Below, in pieces: positions 42,296-51,323 of a stretch of DNA of 64,000 nt (positions are counted from its first letter, which is position 1; each line of letters starts with the position of its first letter). Origin of the DNA: Pseudomonas sp. MRSN 12121. Its GTDB lineage: Bacteria > Pseudomonadota > Gammaproteobacteria > Pseudomonadales > Pseudomonadaceae. The translations under genes were made by a program, and so were the position numbers. The notes below the pieces were generated by a model, which saw only the letters and a program-made list of their open reading frames with translations, was not told where the DNA came from and made no database searches. Location: NCBI RefSeq assembly GCF_000931465.1, contig NZ_CP010892.1:3929388-3993387 (forward strand), written 5' to 3'.

Positions 42296-42610
42296 TCAGG
42301 CCGCCTGGGGCTTGCTGCGCGACCAGATTAGGTCGTGCGTGCCGTCCTCGCCTTCGATCAGGCGGGCATAGACCGTCGCCGGGAACGAAGGATCGTCGAG
42401 GGTCACGGAGACGTAGGCCCGCCCGGCCTCGCTGGTCTTCTTCCACGCCGCGCCAATGTCATGGCCTGCCGCCTGAACGCGGAAGTCGGGGGCTTTCTCG
42501 TTGTCGCCCTTGTCGTTGGAAACCAACTTGACCTTGACGTTGAGGGTCAGGGTGCGGAGCTGGCCGGTGAAGCCGTCTTTCTCTGCGGTGAAGGTGCCGA
42601 TGTTAGCCAT
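42296..42610 (-). CDS. DUF736 protein
   Basis: 104 residues. ATG at 42610 follows AAAGGAG. MANIGTFTAEKDGFTGQLRTLTLNVKVKLVSNDKGDNEKAPDFRVQAAGHDIGAAWKKTSEAGRAYVSVTLDDPSFPATVYA is the DUF736 family, small beta-rich proteins conserved on ICEs and plasmids. Composition and size suggest an oligonucleotide-binding-like fold, but no function is established. Confidence 0.92.
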   Translation of the reverse strand: MANIGTFTAEKDGFTGQLRTLTLNVKVKLVSNDKGDNEKAPDFRVQAAGHDIGAAWKKTSEAGRAYVSVTLDDPSFPATVYARLIEGEDGTHDLIWSRSKPQAA

Positions 42611-43122
42611 GATGATTCTCCTTTCGGGTTGAACAAGGTCGCGCCTATCGCGTCCTTGTTGTGAACCGGCCGGCGGGGGATGGGCTGGCCGCACCGCTTG
42701 CGGTCGAAGCGCAGCGGAGAGCCTGGAAGCGAAAAGAATTTGTCCCGCGAGGAATGCGCGCAGCGCAGGGGAAATTGTTTCCGCTGCAAGGTTGCGGCCA
42801 TGAAGCCCAAGGCGCAGCCGTGCCCTCGCCAGGATTCACGACAAGCCAAGGACGCAGGGGCCGCCCGCTCCCGAAAGGAGATATGGCCGACCTCGACATC
42901 CCCGCATGACGGCTGCGCCGGCCTGTGCCCTGACGCGGGCCAGGTCAAGCACCAGCGACAAGGCAAGAACGCCCCTGCCGCAGCCTTGGGCGGCAGGGCG
43001 CGGTGTGGAAGCTCCATAGCAAAGCCGGGCGGCGTATCCGTGGCCCGTCCTTCGTGACGTGGTTGCTCTGAACCGCCAGCGTCAAGGACGGCACGCTTTC
43101 GTGCAACCTGCCGCAGCAAGCT
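42611..43122. other. Intergenic region upstream of DUF736
   Basis: 512 bp without a supported gene. Alternating purine-rich and GC-rich segments are seen, but no long repeat. It should contain the DUF736 promoter on the minus strand. Confidence 0.35.
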
Positions 43123-43373
43123 GGGGCGTAGCCCCACAAGCCCCGCTCATTGTGGCGGGGCGCTGTCGGAATGTCGGCGGCGCGTGCGCCGCCGCACTTG
43201 TGCGGCTTCAATGGTTTCTGCGCACAAGGCGGCTTGTGCGCGGCCCCTTCGCCGTCTGACCGAAGGCGGCGAAGGGGCGTTTGGGATTTGAGCATTGAAA
43301 CCGGGCGCGGCCATCGCCGCGCCCGGATTTTTGGCATTCCCCGCGCCCAAGACGGAACGACTTGGGCGCGGGG
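43123..43373. repeat. Cluster of GC-rich hairpins
   Basis: Seven inverted repeats within 250 bp: GGGGC/GCCCC (43123-43135), CCCCGC/GCGGGG (43141-43160), GGCGGCGC/GCGCCGCC (43176-43193), GCCGCAC/GTGCGGC (43191-43206, sharing bases with the former), CCCCTTCGCCG and complement (43244-43277), CCGGGCGCGG and complement (43301-43326), and a 13-bp CCCCGCGCCCAAG with its complement (43339-43373). Such density suggests a structured RNA or a single-strand origin for plasmid-like replication. Confidence 0.55.
43301..43332 (+). terminator. Plus-strand intrinsic terminator with no gene in front
   Basis: CCGGGCGCGG-CCATCG-CCGCGCCCGG is a perfect 10-bp stem followed by ATTTTT on the plus strand. The nearest plus-strand gene ends at 41995, so this may end an unannotated RNA transcribed through the hairpin cluster. 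Confidence 0.6.
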
Positions 43374-43380
43374 CTGCTCC

Positions 43381-43590
43381 CTATTCTTTGGTTTCGATAA
43401 TCCACCACACGGCACGCGGCAAGGCGCGGCCCGTGATGGGGTGCAGGTCGGTCAGGTCGGCGCGAGCTGTCCAGCCGCGAGGCGGGCGGTAGCCGCGCAC
43501 GTCGCCATCGCCATGCCAGCGTCGGGCGCGTACCGTGTCAGGGGCATAGGTCGCGGCCATGCGGGGGCGGTTCGTGGTGTCGTGGCTCAT
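43381..43590 (-). CDS. Small conserved ICE protein
   Basis: 69 residues, basic and Pro/Arg-rich (RPPRGWTARADLTDLHPITGRALPRAVWWIIETKE). The start at 43590 has no clear ribosome site. It precedes the hairpin cluster and lies 63 bp downstream of parB. No family is recalled beyond its occurrence on related ICEs. Confidence 0.5.
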   Translation of the reverse strand: MSHDTTNRPRMAATYAPDTVRARRWHGDGDVRGYRPPRGWTARADLTDLHPITGRALPRAVWWIIETKE

Positions 43591-43653
43591 GGGGGGGAAT
43601 CCTCGGCATGAAGCGCCCCGGTTCGGAACCGGGGCGCTATCTGTGGGGCAAGG

Positions 43654-45711
43654 TCACGCGGCCAGTACCTCGGCCTGCGGCTGCTCATCCGCCACGGCGG
43701 CGACTGCCTCCGGCGCTTCGGCTTCCTCGTCCGTCGCTACCTCCTGCGTGGCTTCGGCGGCGAAGATGGCGGGCATCCAGCCGGTGCCATCGGCCAGCCG
43801 TTCGGCTTCGCTGGCAATGTCGCCCTTCTTCAACTTCGCCAGTCGGGTGACGTTCGATGGTGCGAACGCGCCCACGGCTTCCAGAATCGCGGGCTTGGCG
43901 ATGTGGCGGAAATAACCCTCGGCGGTCGGCTTCCACCATGCGGCCATGTCCAGCCCCACGGCCTGCGCCAGTTCCGCGCCCGGTTGCTGCGCCGTAGCGC
44001 GGGGCGTCACCACGTCCACCGTGGACGCCACGCACACGGCCAACAGGCGAACCAGTTCATCCTGCGGCTTCGCCAGCAACGCGGCGAACAGTTCGGCGCT
44101 GTCCTCCGGCAAGGCTTCGCCCGCCACCTGTTGCAGTTCGCGTAGTGCCACGGCGGCGGGCGATTCCGGCCAGTCCGGGGCCATGCTTTCCAGCCGATCT
44201 TGCAGTTTCAGGCCCACGCCCAGCGGCAAGTCGTGGCCGTAGTGGCTTTCCTGCAAGACGGTCTGCACCATGCCATGCACCACGGCGGCCAGCGCGGCCT
44301 GCGGATGCCTGGCAACTTCGATTTGCAGCGCGGCGGTGCGGTGGGCGCTTAACTGCTGCGCCAGCCTGTCGGACATGGCGGCGGTCTTGGGCTGCACGGC
44401 GTCCTCGCCTTCGTCGTCGTTCCCGGCTTCGCCTTCGCTGCCGAAACCCTGCCGCAAGCGTTCCAGTGTGCGCAGCGCCTTGGCTTCCGCTTCGCGCAGC
44501 AGCCCGCGATGAATCACGGCCTGCCCGTCGCGGTCGATGGTGACGATGGCACCGGCTGCGGCCTTCACGTTGGCCGCATAGTCCAGCAAGCCATCTTCCA
44601 GCGCCTGCAACTGCTCGCCCAGGCGTTCGCCTTCTTCCTGCAAGGCATCGGCCTTTTCTTCGTCCTCGTCGTCCAGCGCGGCATCCACGGCTTCGGCCAC
44701 TTCCTGCATCTTGGCTTGCAGTTTCTCGATACGCTGTGCGTCGCGCTTGTTCGGGCTGCGGCGATCCCTCGGCGCACGCTGGAAGGCTTGCAGGTCGGCA
44801 TGGGTCATGCCCGGCGTGGCATCCACCCACGCCCAGCCTTCGGCTTGCACCTCGGCGGCGATGCCTGCCAGCTTGTCTTGCGCCAGCCGTTCCAGCAGCG
44901 CGGCATCGGTCAGATATACGCCCTTGTCGCCTTCCGCGAACAGGTCGCGGCGGATGCCGCCGCCTGCCTGCTGGTAGCTGTCCATCCCGACGAAGCGCAC
45001 CAGCGGATGCCGGTGTGCGTCAATCTCGCGCTCGGTGAGGCGGTCGCGCAATTGGGAAGGGTTGCGCTGCCACGTCGGCGCATCGTAGAACGCGGTTTCC
45101 TGCGCGGCGTGGTCGTCGGTGATGGCAAGGGCCATCAACTGGTCAAGGCTCACGGCTTCGGCGCGGTAGTCGGCCAGCAGTCGGGGCGAGACGTTCGCCA
45201 GCTTCAAGCGGCGCTGCACCACCAGCGGGGACACGCTGAAATCCGCCGCTATGTCCTCGATGGGTCGGCCTTCGGCCACCAGCGCGGCGAATGCCTCGAA
45301 CTGGTCGGCGGGGTGCATGGCTTCGCGCTGCACGTTCTCGGTGAGGCTGGCCGTGCGAGCGGTGCCATCGGCCACCAGCAGGCAAGGCACTTCCCATTCC
45401 TTGCTGATGCGGTGCTTCTTCGCCAGCAGTTTCAACGCTGCGAGGCGACGGCCACCGGCCACCACTTCGTAATGTTCACCATCGGCGGACAGGATGACGA
45501 TGAGGTTTTGCAGCAGGCCGACACGCTGGATGCTGGCGGCGAGTTCGGGAATGGACATGCGCGGGGTCTTGCGCACGTTGCGGCCTGCGGGACGCGACAC
45601 CAGCCGCGACAGCGGAACCAGAATCAGGTTCTTGGTCGGGTCGGCGGCTTCCAGCGGGATAGCGGCGGCGGTATTGACGGCGCGGGCTTCGGTTTGGGTA
45701 ATGGCGTTCAT
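43654..45711 (-). CDS. ParB/RepB-like nuclease-domain protein
   Basis: 685 residues. The N-terminal ParB domain (LILVPLSRLVSRPAGRNVRKTPRMSIPELAASIQRVGLLQNLIVI ... YEVVAGGRRLAALKLL, TASLTENVQREAMHPADQFEAFAALV) is followed by the KorB-like helix-turn-helix (DIAADFSVSPLVVQRRLKLANVSPRLL). The long C-terminal part contains an acidic helical stretch (VDAALDDEDEEKADALQEEGERLGEQLQALEDG). It lies far from parA, so it is probably an ICE-specific regulator or stabiliser and not the canonical partner of ParA. Confidence 0.9.
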   Translation of the reverse strand: MNAITQTEARAVNTAAAIPLEAADPTKNLILVPLSRLVSRPAGRNVRKTPRMSIPELAASIQRVGLLQNLIVILSADGEHYEVVAGGRRLAALKLLAKKHRISKEWEVPCLLVADGTARTASLTENVQREAMHPADQFEAFAALVAEGRPIEDIAADFSVSPLVVQRRLKLANVSPRLLADYRAEAVSLDQLMALAITDDHAAQETAFYDAPTWQRNPSQLRDRLTEREIDAHRHPLVRFVGMDSYQQAGGGIRRDLFAEGDKGVYLTDAALLERLAQDKLAGIAAEVQAEGWAWVDATPGMTHADLQAFQRAPRDRRSPNKRDAQRIEKLQAKMQEVAEAVDAALDDEDEEKADALQEEGERLGEQLQALEDGLLDYAANVKAAAGAIVTIDRDGQAVIHRGLLREAEAKALRTLERLRQGFGSEGEAGNDDEGEDAVQPKTAAMSDRLAQQLSAHRTAALQIEVARHPQAALAAVVHGMVQTVLQESHYGHDLPLGVGLKLQDRLESMAPDWPESPAAVALRELQQVAGEALPEDSAELFAALLAKPQDELVRLLAVCVASTVDVVTPRATAQQPGAELAQAVGLDMAAWWKPTAEGYFRHIAKPAILEAVGAFAPSNVTRLAKLKKGDIASEAERLADGTGWMPAIFAAEATQEVATDEEAEAPEAVAAVADEQPQAEVLAA

Positions 45712-45791
45712 GGTGATAACTCCTATCGGTTCAGGGATGCAGCAGCGAAGAAAGCGGCAAGGGCTGCTGCCTGCCCCTGCCGCGTGGGGAA

Positions 45792-46619
45792 TCAGGCTTT
45801 CAACTGGCGCATGCCATCGGCCAGCAGCCAGAGGGCGCGATTCAGTCGGATGTTTTGGTCGATGCCCTGCACCGGGCGGGTTTGCTGGCGGCGACCGTTG
45901 GCGCTGCGGCCATGCAATCCGCCTTGGGTCAGGTTTTCTTGCGTGCGGTTGAACACGCTCCACAAGTCCGGGCGGCGGTCGTCGAACCGGCGCGGCATCA
46001 GGATTTGCGATTCGGTGATGGGCGCGGGCTTGTCCGGGTCGTCGTACTTGAGGGCCAGCGCGGCGCGGGCGAAAACTTCGGATTCGCCATCATTCAAGGT
46101 GATGCCGCGCATGGCATCGCGGGATTCCTTCACTCGGTCGAAGCCGCTCAACACCTCGTAAGCGCCTTCAATGACCAGCCCGGCCACGTCGCCTTTGTGG
46201 GGCACGCGCACATCGGCCACGGTGTCGCCGCAGACAAGGCCATTGCTGCAAACGAACCGGAACATTCCGGCCAGCATCTGATAGCTGCTCGTCCCGTCAT
46301 GGGAGTTCAGCAGCACGATTTCGTTAGCCTCCGCGCCGTTGATTTGGCTGGCGTGGCGCAGGCGCAGCATGTGTTTGGTGTGTTCGCGCTTGCCTTCGTC
46401 GCGCACGCGGGTTTGCGTCACCATGAAGGGCTGGAACCCTTCTTTGCGAAGCTCGGCCAGCACGGCGGCGGTGGGGATATAGGCGTACCGCTGCGAACGG
46501 CTCTCATGCGGCGCGTCCGCGAAGATGGATGGCGCTACGCGGTGAATCTGGTCATCGGACAGCGGGTAATCGCTGCGCAGCGAGGGGGAGCGGGAAGCAA
46601 AGCGGGATGCGAGTTGCAT
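45792..46619 (-). CDS. DUF932 protein
   Basis: 275 residues from 46619. SRSQRYAYIPTAAVLAELRKEGFQPFMVTQTRVRDEGKREHTKHMLRLRH and EIVLLNSHDGTSSYQMLAGMFRFVCSNGLVCGD match DUF932, a phage/plasmid-like protein family of unknown function. The closing segment LNRALWLLADGMRQLKA resembles related ICE copies. It is encoded just upstream of parB (80 bp). Confidence 0.9.
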   Translation of the reverse strand: MQLASRFASRSPSLRSDYPLSDDQIHRVAPSIFADAPHESRSQRYAYIPTAAVLAELRKEGFQPFMVTQTRVRDEGKREHTKHMLRLRHASQINGAEANEIVLLNSHDGTSSYQMLAGMFRFVCSNGLVCGDTVADVRVPHKGDVAGLVIEGAYEVLSGFDRVKESRDAMRGITLNDGESEVFARAALALKYDDPDKPAPITESQILMPRRFDDRRPDLWSVFNRTQENLTQGGLHGRSANGRRQQTRPVQGIDQNIRLNRALWLLADGMRQLKA

Positions 46620-47379
46620 GGTCGTTTCTCCTGACAAAGAAAAAGAGGTTTGCTGTTCACACCGCACCGGATTCCTAGATTCGGAAGCCCAGCCTTTGAC
46701 TTCCGGTGCGGTCGGCGCGAAGAACCCGGTCGGCCTTGTTGCCCCGTCTTTCCTGAGTTCATCGCCCGCGAAAGCCGGGCGCGTGCCGAAGGGCCGTCAA
46801 GGAAGAAGTGCGGGGTTGGTGCGGCCCGCAGCCGCAGGCGAGGACACGGCCACGCACGCCTTGACGGCACGCAGGCACGCGCTACGGTCGCGGGAATGGC
46901 GATGAAGGAGAGGAAAGACGAAGACAGGCAACGGGCGACCCTGTGCGCAGACCGCACGCAAGCGAAGCGCGCAGGCCCGAAGCTGGAAGCCGGGCCGTAG
47001 GCGTCAGCCGAGCGGAGCGAGGGAACGATGGAAGCCCGTCAGGGGCGAGACTCGCGCAGCGAGGCTCGATGCGCAGCACGACAGCGCGACCGGCCATGTG
47101 TCTTGGCCGGGGACGCCCATGCAGTTGTGAAGATGCGGCGTGGATCTCCTGCACTGAGCGGTGAACTGCCACGGCTTCGGTAGGGCCGCGCCGGCGCAGC
47201 CGGGGCGGTGGGCTTGCAGGGGCGCCAAGCAAAGCGCGGCGGGGATGTGCCGAAGGCACTTCCCCTGGAGTGCAAGCGCAGCGCGCAGCGCCGCAGGCGC
47301 GAAGTTTCGGCACCAGGGCGCAGCAGAAAAAAGGTGCGCCGCCCGCAAGGGGCAGCGCACCGGATGGCACCAGGCGCGA
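46620..47379. other. Long intergenic region, no gene seen
   Basis: 760 bp on which all ORFs are low-complexity Arg/Ala/Gly-rich shadows. It is GC-rich with short repeated motifs (GCCGTCAAGG-type segments that recur near other genes of this block). It probably contains the DUF932 promoter and leader. Confidence 0.4.
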
Positions 47380-47769
47380 TCAGTTCGCCGGTGTCATCGT
47401 CTGCAACTGCTCGATCACGCCCGGTTCGACGAAGACGCACGGCTGGTCAGCCGCGATCGGCACGTTGAATACCTGCGCGAAGGCTTCGCGCTTGAGGTGC
47501 GCCAGGCGGCCCGTGCGGTACGCCTGCTCGGGCTTCATGCGGGCAGCACCCGCCGATGCGTCGCTGCGCTGCGGGTCGCACTCGACCAGCGCGACAAAGC
47601 CATCGTCGGACAGCTTCTGGTGTTCGGCGCACAAGCCCCAGCCGGTCGCCGTGTGATGCTCCATGCTCGCGCGCAGGCGGCGATCCAGCAGGATGGTGCC
47701 GGTGTCGAAGCGAGTGCCGCAGACAAGGCAAACGTGTTGTTCGAGAGAAACATGCGATTTGTCGTTCAT
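47380..47769 (-). CDS. Conserved ICE protein with a CxxC motif
   Basis: 129 residues. The N-terminus EQHVCLVCGTRFDTGTILLDRRLRASMEHHTATGWGLCAEHQKLSDDGFVALVECD has CLVC and C-x2-H pairs that look like a zinc-binding site. The remainder is helical. It is transcribed behind a leader that is duplicated before radC. The function is unknown. Confidence 0.75.
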   Translation of the reverse strand: MNDKSHVSLEQHVCLVCGTRFDTGTILLDRRLRASMEHHTATGWGLCAEHQKLSDDGFVALVECDPQRSDASAGAARMKPEQAYRTGRLAHLKREAFAQVFNVPIAADQPCVFVEPGVIEQLQTMTPAN

Positions 47770-47775
47770 GACGAT

Positions 47776-47931
47776 CTCCGGTTGCACGGGCGGAATTGCC
47801 CGGAACCGTCGCCAGCACGGCGCAGCGCAAGCCGTCAGGGGGCGCAGCCGGCCACGGCCGCAAGCGCCGAAGGCGCGCAGCCCTTGACGGCGAGAACGCC
47901 GTGGCACGATGAAGGGGACAGCAAGACCGCC
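47776..47931 (-). repeat. Duplicated promoter/leader, copy A
   Basis: 156 bp directly upstream of the CxxC gene. It is similar over its whole length to 48560-48718 before radC, with a shared small hairpin (CGGGC-GGAATT-GCCCG on the plus strand) next to the ribosome site CCGGAG and a shared distal block CCTTGACGGCGAGAACG. Confidence 0.8.
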
Positions 47932-48042
47932 CCATACCTCCATGCAGGCCCATGAATTTCCGAAACGCTGTCTCGGATTTCCGAGGCAGCGTTTTCGCCC
48001 GGCCCGCGCCGGGCGCAGCAAAAAGGGGCCGAAGCCCCTTGG

Positions 48043-48552
48043 TCAGATCAAGCCGCGTTCGGCAAACGATGTGGTGTCGGTGCCTGCGACGATGACGTGA
48101 TCGAGCACGCGCACGTCCACCTGCCCCAGCGCCTGCTTGATCTGCGAGGTCAGCGCCCGGTCGGCCGCGCTCGGCTCCGGGTTCCCGCTCGGATGGTTGT
48201 GCGAAACGATGACTGCCGCCGCGTTGAGCCGCAGCGCCTCCTTGACCAGTTCGCGCGGATACACCGATGCGCCGTCGATGGTGCCGCGGAACATCTCGGC
48301 GTATTCGATCAGCCGATGTTGCGTGTCCATGAACAGCACCGCGAACACCTCATGCTCGAAGCCGGCCAGCTTGGCGCGCAGGTACTCCTTGACCGCCGCC
48401 GGTGAAGTGAACGCTGTCCCGCGCTGCATCTTGCGCTCGATGGCCTGGCGCGCGGCTTCCAGAATCTGCTCGGCAGTCGCCAGCAGATAGCGGCCCTGTG
48501 CGTCACGCACCATCAGCGAGGAATCGAACGAGGAAAAGGACAGTTGCGACAT
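48043..48552 (-). CDS. radC: RadC-family JAB/MPN protein
   Basis: 169 residues. The metal site SHNHPSGNPEPSAAD (117-131, H-x-H-P-S-G...D) is intact. The N-terminal helix-hairpin part of full RadC is missing, as is usual in ICE and prophage RadC-like proteins. Despite the name, a DNA repair role has been withdrawn; a JAB-type hydrolase or nuclease activity is possible. It lies behind leader copy B. Confidence 0.92.
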   Translation of the reverse strand: MSQLSFSSFDSSLMVRDAQGRYLLATAEQILEAARQAIERKMQRGTAFTSPAAVKEYLRAKLAGFEHEVFAVLFMDTQHRLIEYAEMFRGTIDGASVYPRELVKEALRLNAAAVIVSHNHPSGNPEPSAADRALTSQIKQALGQVDVRVLDHVIVAGTDTTSFAERGLI

Positions 48553-48559
48553 GATCGTG

Positions 48560-48718
48560 CTCCGGTTGCTCGGGCGGAATTGCCCGGAACCGTGTTCAGC
48601 ACGGCGCAGCGCAAGCAGTCAGGGGTCAACGACGGCCGCCAGGCCGCAAGCGTGCAAGCACGCGCAGCCCTTGACGGCGAGAACGACGTGGTACGGTGAA
48701 GGGAACAGCAAGACCGCC
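48560..48718 (-). repeat. Duplicated promoter/leader, copy B
   Basis: 159 bp directly upstream of radC, similar to 47776-47931. Ribosome site and hairpin are conserved; the middle differs by short substitutions and indels. The two copies start 7 nt upstream of their start codons. Confidence 0.8.
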
Positions 48719-48882
48719 TACACCCGCCTAATGCACATACCCGCCTTTGGCAAGCGGAGCGCGCAGGCCCACACGGGCCGAAGGCGTCAGGGGTCAAAGC
48801 CGGATGGCCGCGATTCGGCACGAAGCGCGGGGCGCAGCCCGCGAACCCGACGGCGGCACGCCGGGACGCACGGATGCTGCTG

Positions 48883-49950
48883 TCAGGACTTCTCGCCAGG
48901 CTCCCGCTGCTCGATCTGCAACCGCGCCCGCTCGGTCGCCTGCTGCAACTTCTCGCCCAGCACCGCTCGCGGCGGCAAACTGGTCAGGTACTCGGCGACG
49001 TGGATGCCTGACTTGTCTAGCTCCAGCAATTCGATCTGTTCGCGCTTCTTGCCGGTGCAAAGGATAATCCCCAGGGGAGAGGCTTCTTCCGGCTCTCGCT
49101 CGTGCTTGTCCAGCCAGCGCAAGTAAAGCTCCATCTGTCCCTTGTAGGCTGCCTTGAACTCACCGATCTTCAACTCCACCGCCACCAGCCGCCGCAGCTT
49201 GCGGTTGTAGAACAGCAGGTCAAGGTGGAAATCCTCGTCGTCGATCTGGATGCGTTTCTGACGGGCGACGAAGCAAAAGCCCGCGCCCAGCTCCAGCAAG
49301 AAAGCTTCCATTTCGCGGACGATGGCAGCCTCCAAATCGCTTTCCTGCCAGCTATCCCGCAACCCCAGGAAGTCGAGGATGTACGGGTCGCGCATGACCA
49401 GCGCCGGCGTCATGCGCTGCGCATCGCGCAGTGCCGCCAGCTCCTGCGTGATGGTTTCCTCTGGCTTCTGAGACAGTGCTGTGCGCTCGTACAACATCGA
49501 GTCGATGCGCTCGCGTAGCGTCCGCACGCTCCAGCGCTCGGTGCTCGCCATCTGCGCGTAATAGTCCCGCTGGAGCGGATCTTTCAGCGGCAGCAATGCC
49601 ACGAAATGCGACCAGCTCAATTGTCGTGACAGCGTCACGACAATTGGCTCTTCGGGGTAAGTGGCCGCGAACTGCACCATCCGGCGCAGGTTCTTATCCG
49701 CGAAGCTGCGCCCGTAGTCGCGGACAAGCTGCTCGGCCAGGGATGGCATGATTTCCTCGCCGTACTCGGCCCGCTGCCCGGCCAGCACCTCTGTATGGAT
49801 ACGCTGGCCGATCCTCCAGAACAGCAAGGTCAGTTCAGCATTGACCGCCGAGGCGGTGCGCTGGCGCGCAGCCTCAATCAGTGCCCGAATGTCACCCAAC
49901 AGTGCCTTCGGCGCTGCTGGTGAAGGGGTGGACACCTTGCGCCTGCTCAT
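48883..49950 (-). CDS. DUF1016 (YhcG-like) PD-(D/E)XK nuclease-domain protein
   Basis: 355 residues. The N-terminal DUF1016 helical part (LLFWRIGQRIHTEVLAGQRAEYGEEIMPSLAEQLVRDYGRSFADKNLRRMVQFAATYPE) is followed by the nuclease domain (FCFVARQKRIQIDDEDFHLDLLFYNRKLRRLVAVELKIGEFKAAYKGQMELYL), with catalytic D-x-n-E-x-K visible in HLDLLF and AVELKIG. It is coupled to int (ATGA overlap). Suggested roles for the family include defence or recombination support; none is proven here. Confidence 0.92.
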   Translation of the reverse strand: MSRRKVSTPSPAAPKALLGDIRALIEAARQRTASAVNAELTLLFWRIGQRIHTEVLAGQRAEYGEEIMPSLAEQLVRDYGRSFADKNLRRMVQFAATYPEEPIVVTLSRQLSWSHFVALLPLKDPLQRDYYAQMASTERWSVRTLRERIDSMLYERTALSQKPEETITQELAALRDAQRMTPALVMRDPYILDFLGLRDSWQESDLEAAIVREMEAFLLELGAGFCFVARQKRIQIDDEDFHLDLLFYNRKLRRLVAVELKIGEFKAAYKGQMELYLRWLDKHEREPEEASPLGIILCTGKKREQIELLELDKSGIHVAEYLTSLPPRAVLGEKLQQATERARLQIEQREPGEKS

Positions 49951-51149
49951 GCCGTCACCTCCGCAGGGGATTTCTTAGCGCCGGTGATCGCCTTGCGCCG
50001 GTTCGCCACCAACTCGGCCGCCTCTCGTACCGGCTTGTCCTCGGTGTGGACATAGCGCATGAACATCGCTACGGTCTTGTGCGCGGTCAGCGCCATGCCG
50101 ACCTTGACCGGAACACCCGAATTGGCAATGTCGGTCGCCGAGCGGTGGCGGATGCCGTGCGTGCCGACATGCGGCACGTCAGCCGCCTTGAGCGCACGGC
50201 TCCAGCCGCCGTAGTGCTCGCCATAGGTCAGGTGCTTGGCCGGGTCATTGGGCGACGGCAGGACGTAGGGGCAGCCTTCCCGGCGAGGCGCAGTCGAAAG
50301 CAGCCGGTGGGCTTCTTCGCTCAAGGGCTTGGACATGCCGCCGGTCTTGCTGTCCGGCCATACCACGCGCCGGTTCCCCAAGTCGATCCAGTCCCATTCG
50401 AGCGCGCAGATTTCGGAGCGGCGACCGGCGAACTCGAATTGCAGCCGGATCGCCAGAGGGATGACGTAGTTTTCCAGTCCCTCGGCCTCCAAATGCTCCA
50501 AGTGGCGGAAGATTCGCGTCATTTCCTCGTCATTGATGAGACGGGTGGCCTTGCCCGCCGGGAACATGGGGACATGCCGGCAGGGATTGGTGCCGTCCGG
50601 GCGGAAGCCCCACACTTCGGCCATGTTGAACATCTTGCGCAGCACGCCGAAGGTGTGATTCGCGTCGGCCGGCTTGTAGGCCAGCTTCTCCATCAGCCCG
50701 GCAATGTCAGGGCGCTTCACATCCTGAACCTTCTTGCGGCCCAACAGCGGGACGATGTTGCGGTCGATGACGGCCTGATAGCCTTCCTGCGTGCTCGGCT
50801 TGTTGCGCTTCTTGGAGTAGTCCTCCATGAACTTCTTGCACAACGCTTCGACCGTCGGTGCTTTGCGCGCCTCGGCCTTGGCACCGCCAGGGTCGCCGCC
50901 CCGACGAACCTCGGCCAGCCAGTCCTGCGCCATGACGCGGGCCTGCTCCACGGTCAGCTCGCCGAACAGGCCCAGGGCGGGCTTGCGGCGCTCTCCGGTG
51001 TTCGTCCGGTACTGGAGCATGAACACCTTGCGGCCCGCCGGGGTAATCTTGCACAGGAAGCCGGGCACCACGGTATCCCGTAGTTCGACAGCCTGCGCCT
51101 GGGGTTGCGCCGCATCCACGGCGGTCTTGGTGAGCTTGATCTTAGCCAT
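49947..51149 (-). CDS. int: Tyrosine site-specific integrase of the ICE
   Basis: 400 residues from 51149. An N-terminal DUF4102 arm-binding domain (KLTKTAVDAAQPQAQAVELRDTVVPGFLCKITPAGRKVFMLQY), a SAM-like core-binding domain and the catalytic domain with Arg243/244 (GRRSEICALEW), His331-x-x-Arg334 (THGIRHRS), His357 and Tyr366 (FMRYVHTE). It recombines attP with TTTTTYRT-like sites. The gene lies 175 bp inside attR, the standard Tn4371 position. Confidence 0.96.
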   Translation of the reverse strand: MAKIKLTKTAVDAAQPQAQAVELRDTVVPGFLCKITPAGRKVFMLQYRTNTGERRKPALGLFGELTVEQARVMAQDWLAEVRRGGDPGGAKAEARKAPTVEALCKKFMEDYSKKRNKPSTQEGYQAVIDRNIVPLLGRKKVQDVKRPDIAGLMEKLAYKPADANHTFGVLRKMFNMAEVWGFRPDGTNPCRHVPMFPAGKATRLINDEEMTRIFRHLEHLEAEGLENYVIPLAIRLQFEFAGRRSEICALEWDWIDLGNRRVVWPDSKTGGMSKPLSEEAHRLLSTAPRREGCPYVLPSPNDPAKHLTYGEHYGGWSRALKAADVPHVGTHGIRHRSATDIANSGVPVKVGMALTAHKTVAMFMRYVHTEDKPVREAAELVANRRKAITGAKKSPAEVTA

Positions 51150-51323
51150 GATGACTCCTCGAAAAGACCCGTTTCCAAGAGCCACATGGGGGCCAAGCGG
51201 ACGGAAGCCGGGTCAGGTTTCAGAAAGCACCGGCATATGTTGAACCCGCGTAACCTATTGATAAACCTGCTGTATCGGGTCTGAGCGCAGTCCAGCGAAT
51301 TTCGGTGCTGGAGTCATCGTGAA

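Noticed and set aside
44509..46161. 550-codon plus-strand ORF opposite parB and DUF932
   Set aside because: No start signal and low-complexity sequence; the minus-strand genes are supported by domains.
48883..51149. DUF1016 gene plus integrase as a stand-alone defence island
   Set aside because: The pair is part of the normal Tn4371 backbone; no additional defence genes are linked.
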